Shown one piece after another: positions 62,231-64,000 of a stretch of DNA of 64,000 bases; the stretch's first letter is position 1, and each line of letters opens with the position of its first letter. Both the position numbers and the translations under genes were made by a program. The DNA comes from Chitinophaga arvensicola. Its GTDB lineage: Bacteria; Bacteroidota; Bacteroidia; Chitinophagales; Chitinophagaceae. The stretch is taken from assembly GCF_900110835.1 (NCBI RefSeq), contig NZ_FOJG01000001.1, forward strand, positions 1,127,022 through 1,191,021, read 5' to 3'. A model generated the notes under the pieces. That model was not told the DNA's origin. It did no database searches and saw nothing but the letters and a program-made list of their open reading frames with translations.

Positions 62231-64000
62231 TTACCTGATAAACTGCTCCGGATAAGATTTATCCAACAGATGATTATAGATAAAACGATAAGACTCACCG
62301 GATGAATGCACGCTTTTTAAGCCACCCCATCCATGACGTTCGCCAGGATACAGCATAAACTCAAAATGCTTGTTCAGATTTTCCAGTTTATCGATCAGTT
62401 GAATACAATTCTGCATGTGCACGTTATCGTCCATTGTACCGTGTACAATACGGATCAACCCTTTATATTTATCTGCATAGGTCATTACAGATGTTGCTTT
62501 ATAGCCTTCAGGATTCTCCGCAGGGCTATCCATGTAGCGCTCGGTATAGTGGCTATCATATAACTGCCAGTCAGTAACCGCATAATTGGCCATACCGAAG
62601 TTAAATACATCCGCACCGTAGGTAAGCGCCATACAGGTCATATATCCGCCAAAGCTGCCTCCTGTCATACATACCTTGTTGGTGTCTGTCCATGGCTGGG
62701 ACCGAAGCCAGATAGCCGCATCCATATAATCTTCAATTTCATGTTTACCCATCTGGCGGTGAATATAGTTCATCCCCATTTTGCCCAACTGACCGCTGCT
62801 GCGGTTGTCGATGGCCACCTGGATCACACCTTCCTGCGCCCACCACTGCTGTACATTGCCAAACTTCCAGGTATCGTATACGGTACCTGCATTCGGCCCA
62901 CCATAGATGCTGATGAGGATAGGGTATTTTTTACCTGGCTGCAAATGCACCGGCATGGTGATCGTCATCGGTAATTCCAAGCCATCGCGGGTTTTGTAGG
63001 TTTTTAATTCAGTTTTAGCGAGATTGAAATCCGCAAAGTTGGCTCCTTTGCTGTCACCCAGTTCCCGTATCAGCTTACCATTGTTATCGAGCAAGGCCAT
63101 TTTTGAAGGCGTTTGCAGGTTGGAGTAAGTGGTAATGAAATACTTACCTCCCGGCGCCAGCTTGATCACGTTGTTATAGTCGCCATTGGTTAACCGTGTC
63201 ATCACACCGGTTTTCATGCTCACTTTATACAGGTCAAAACGGGTCGATGCTTCTTTTCTGGCAAGGAAGTATACGAGTTGATTCTTATCATCTATTTGTA
63301 ATACTTCTTTTACAGTCCAGTTGCCGGAGGTCAGCTGCTTTTTCAGGGAGCCGTCCATATTATACAGGTAAAGGTGCGACCAGCCTGTTTTATCGCTTTG
63401 CAGCAGGAAGCCTTTGTTGTTTTGTACGAAAGGAACGGCGTCAAACCAGTCAATCCAGGTTTTTTGCTTTTCATCATACACTTCCTTTTTAGCACCGCTT
63501 TTGGGATTGATGCTGTAGATCTTCAGGTTATCCTGGCCACGGTTCATCCACTGCATCCAGAGTTGCTGGCTGTCGTCAGTCCAGAAGGGTGTGCCGAAGT
63601 ACTGGTCGTCATTTTCGTTGAAGTCGGCCCATACGGTGGCGCCACCGTTAACAGGCACTACGCCCACTTTTACGGTTGGATTAGGATCACCAGCTTTTGG
63701 GTAACGTGTGTTTTCCAGGTAGCCATGCTGGCCCTTTTCGCTGTAAATGGGGAAAACCGGCACTTTGCTGTCGTTAAAGTGCATATAGGCGATCTGCCGG
63801 CTGTTGGGGCTCCACCAGAACGCACGGTAATGTGTAGGGCGGCCCAGAATTTCTTCATAATATACCCAGGATGCCCAACCATTATATACTACATCGGAAC
63901 CGTCGGTGGTATAACGGGTTTCCTTTTTGGTGGCTATTTCCACGCTGTAAAGGTCATTGTTGCGGGTGAAGGCCACATATTTCCCATCGGGAGAAAGCGT
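62231..64000 (-). CDS. DPP-IV-like S9 family peptidase, 5' partial
   Basis: Prolyl-oligopeptidase family (S9B) serine peptidase that removes N-terminal dipeptides, usually periplasmic or outer-membrane associated in Bacteroidota. The visible part (589 codons plus stop) begins inside the beta-propeller domain (LSPDGKYVAFTRNNDLYSV); the frame stays open to base 64,000, so start and signal peptide lie outside the window. The C-terminal alpha/beta-hydrolase domain holds the nucleophile in GGSFGGYMT, the Asp in GTMDDNVH and the His in GERHGWGG. Convergent with the small-RNA units. Confidence 0.94.
   Translation of the reverse strand, partial: TLSPDGKYVAFTRNNDLYSVEIATKKETRYTTDGSDVVYNGWASWVYYEEILGRPTHYRAFWWSPNSRQIAYMHFNDSKVPVFPIYSEKGQHGYLENTRYPKAGDPNPTVKVGVVPVNGGATVWADFNENDDQYFGTPFWTDDSQQLWMQWMNRGQDNLKIYSINPKSGAKKEVYDEKQKTWIDWFDAVPFVQNNKGFLLQSDKTGWSHLYLYNMDGSLKKQLTSGNWTVKEVLQIDDKNQLVYFLARKEASTRFDLYKVSMKTGVMTRLTNGDYNNVIKLAPGGKYFITTYSNLQTPSKMALLDNNGKLIRELGDSKGANFADFNLAKTELKTYKTRDGLELPMTITMPVHLQPGKKYPILISIYGGPNAGTVYDTWKFGNVQQWWAQEGVIQVAIDNRSSGQLGKMGMNYIHRQMGKHEIEDYMDAAIWLRSQPWTDTNKVCMTGGSFGGYMTCMALTYGADVFNFGMANYAVTDWQLYDSHYTERYMDSPAENPEGYKATSVMTYADKYKGLIRIVHGTMDDNVHMQNCIQLIDKLENLNKHFEFMLYPGERHGWGGLKSVHSSGESYRFIYNHLLDKSYPEQFIR

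Noticed and set aside
1..64000. CRISPR arrays, insertion sequences, phage genes and tRNA genes
   Set aside because: Scanned for regular direct repeats with spacers, transposase or integrase motifs and tRNA cloverleaf ends; none were convincing.

Overview
The window looks like the chromosome of a Bacteroidota bacterium, most likely a Chitinophaga-type member of the Chitinophagaceae. The evidence is protein content and signals: type IX secretion (T9SS) cargo with type B sorting domains, PorP/SprF, a carboxypeptidase-regulatory-domain TonB receptor, an alternative complex III operon, DUF5606 and DUF2461 proteins, and many promoters with the Bacteroidota -7 element TAnnTTTG. No tRNA, rRNA, CRISPR, phage or insertion sequence was seen.

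Layout. Bases 1-10,160: a T9SS cluster with a giant Ig-repeat adhesin (5' end outside the window), a PorP/SprF protein and an OmpA/PD40 peptidoglycan-binding protein. 10,300-27,000: mostly housekeeping singles (lipoprotein, MATE pump, PfkB kinase, S1/P1 nuclease, UvrB, Amt with an outer-membrane porin, DUF2461, Asd, a lamin-tail T9SS cargo, DUF5606, an M3 peptidase), many separated by strong hairpin terminators. 27,000-32,700: a metal-homeostasis locus with a SCO-Fur operon divergent from MerC, a COG0523 GTPase and a TonB receptor. A perfect 10-3-10 palindrome covers the merC promoter and a GATAAA hexamer array lies just upstream. 32,700-34,900: a beta-barrel protein, PurN and an NlpE-like lipoprotein. 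35,300-51,850: the aerobic respiratory block, actABCDEF, coxB, coxA, ctaB, two subunit III genes, subunit IV, SCO, DUF420, a small CxxC protein and a GNAT enzyme. It carries quinol electrons through alternative complex III to an aa3-type oxidase and includes heme and copper assembly factors. 51,850-54,900: a MarR regulator with a cysteine cluster, a frameshifted DUF2024 gene, a protoglobin and a divergent ClC-type channel. 54,900-64,000: an SMR exporter with a structured leader, an AlkD-like protein, MeaB, a glycosyltransferase, a LON-domain protein, a FadL/OmpP1-like barrel, LptC, a CsaA-like protein, then a 685-base non-coding region and a DPP-IV-like peptidase running off the end.

The most unusual element is in the 61,546-62,230 gap. 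Two diverged copies of one unit lie in tandem. Each has GTTYAC repeats at exactly 21-base spacing (the geometry of LytTR response-regulator sites), a promoter-like element at constant distance, a conserved stretch starting AGGTTTTTCA, and a Rho-independent terminator whose stem differs between copies yet still pairs. I read them as two sibling small RNAs (or micropeptide genes) under a LytTR regulator. Other notable points are the probable Zur/Fur operator at merC, the single-base frameshift in DUF2024, a 12-base site shared by the marR and protoglobin promoters, and an EF-hand loop inside the DUF420 membrane protein.
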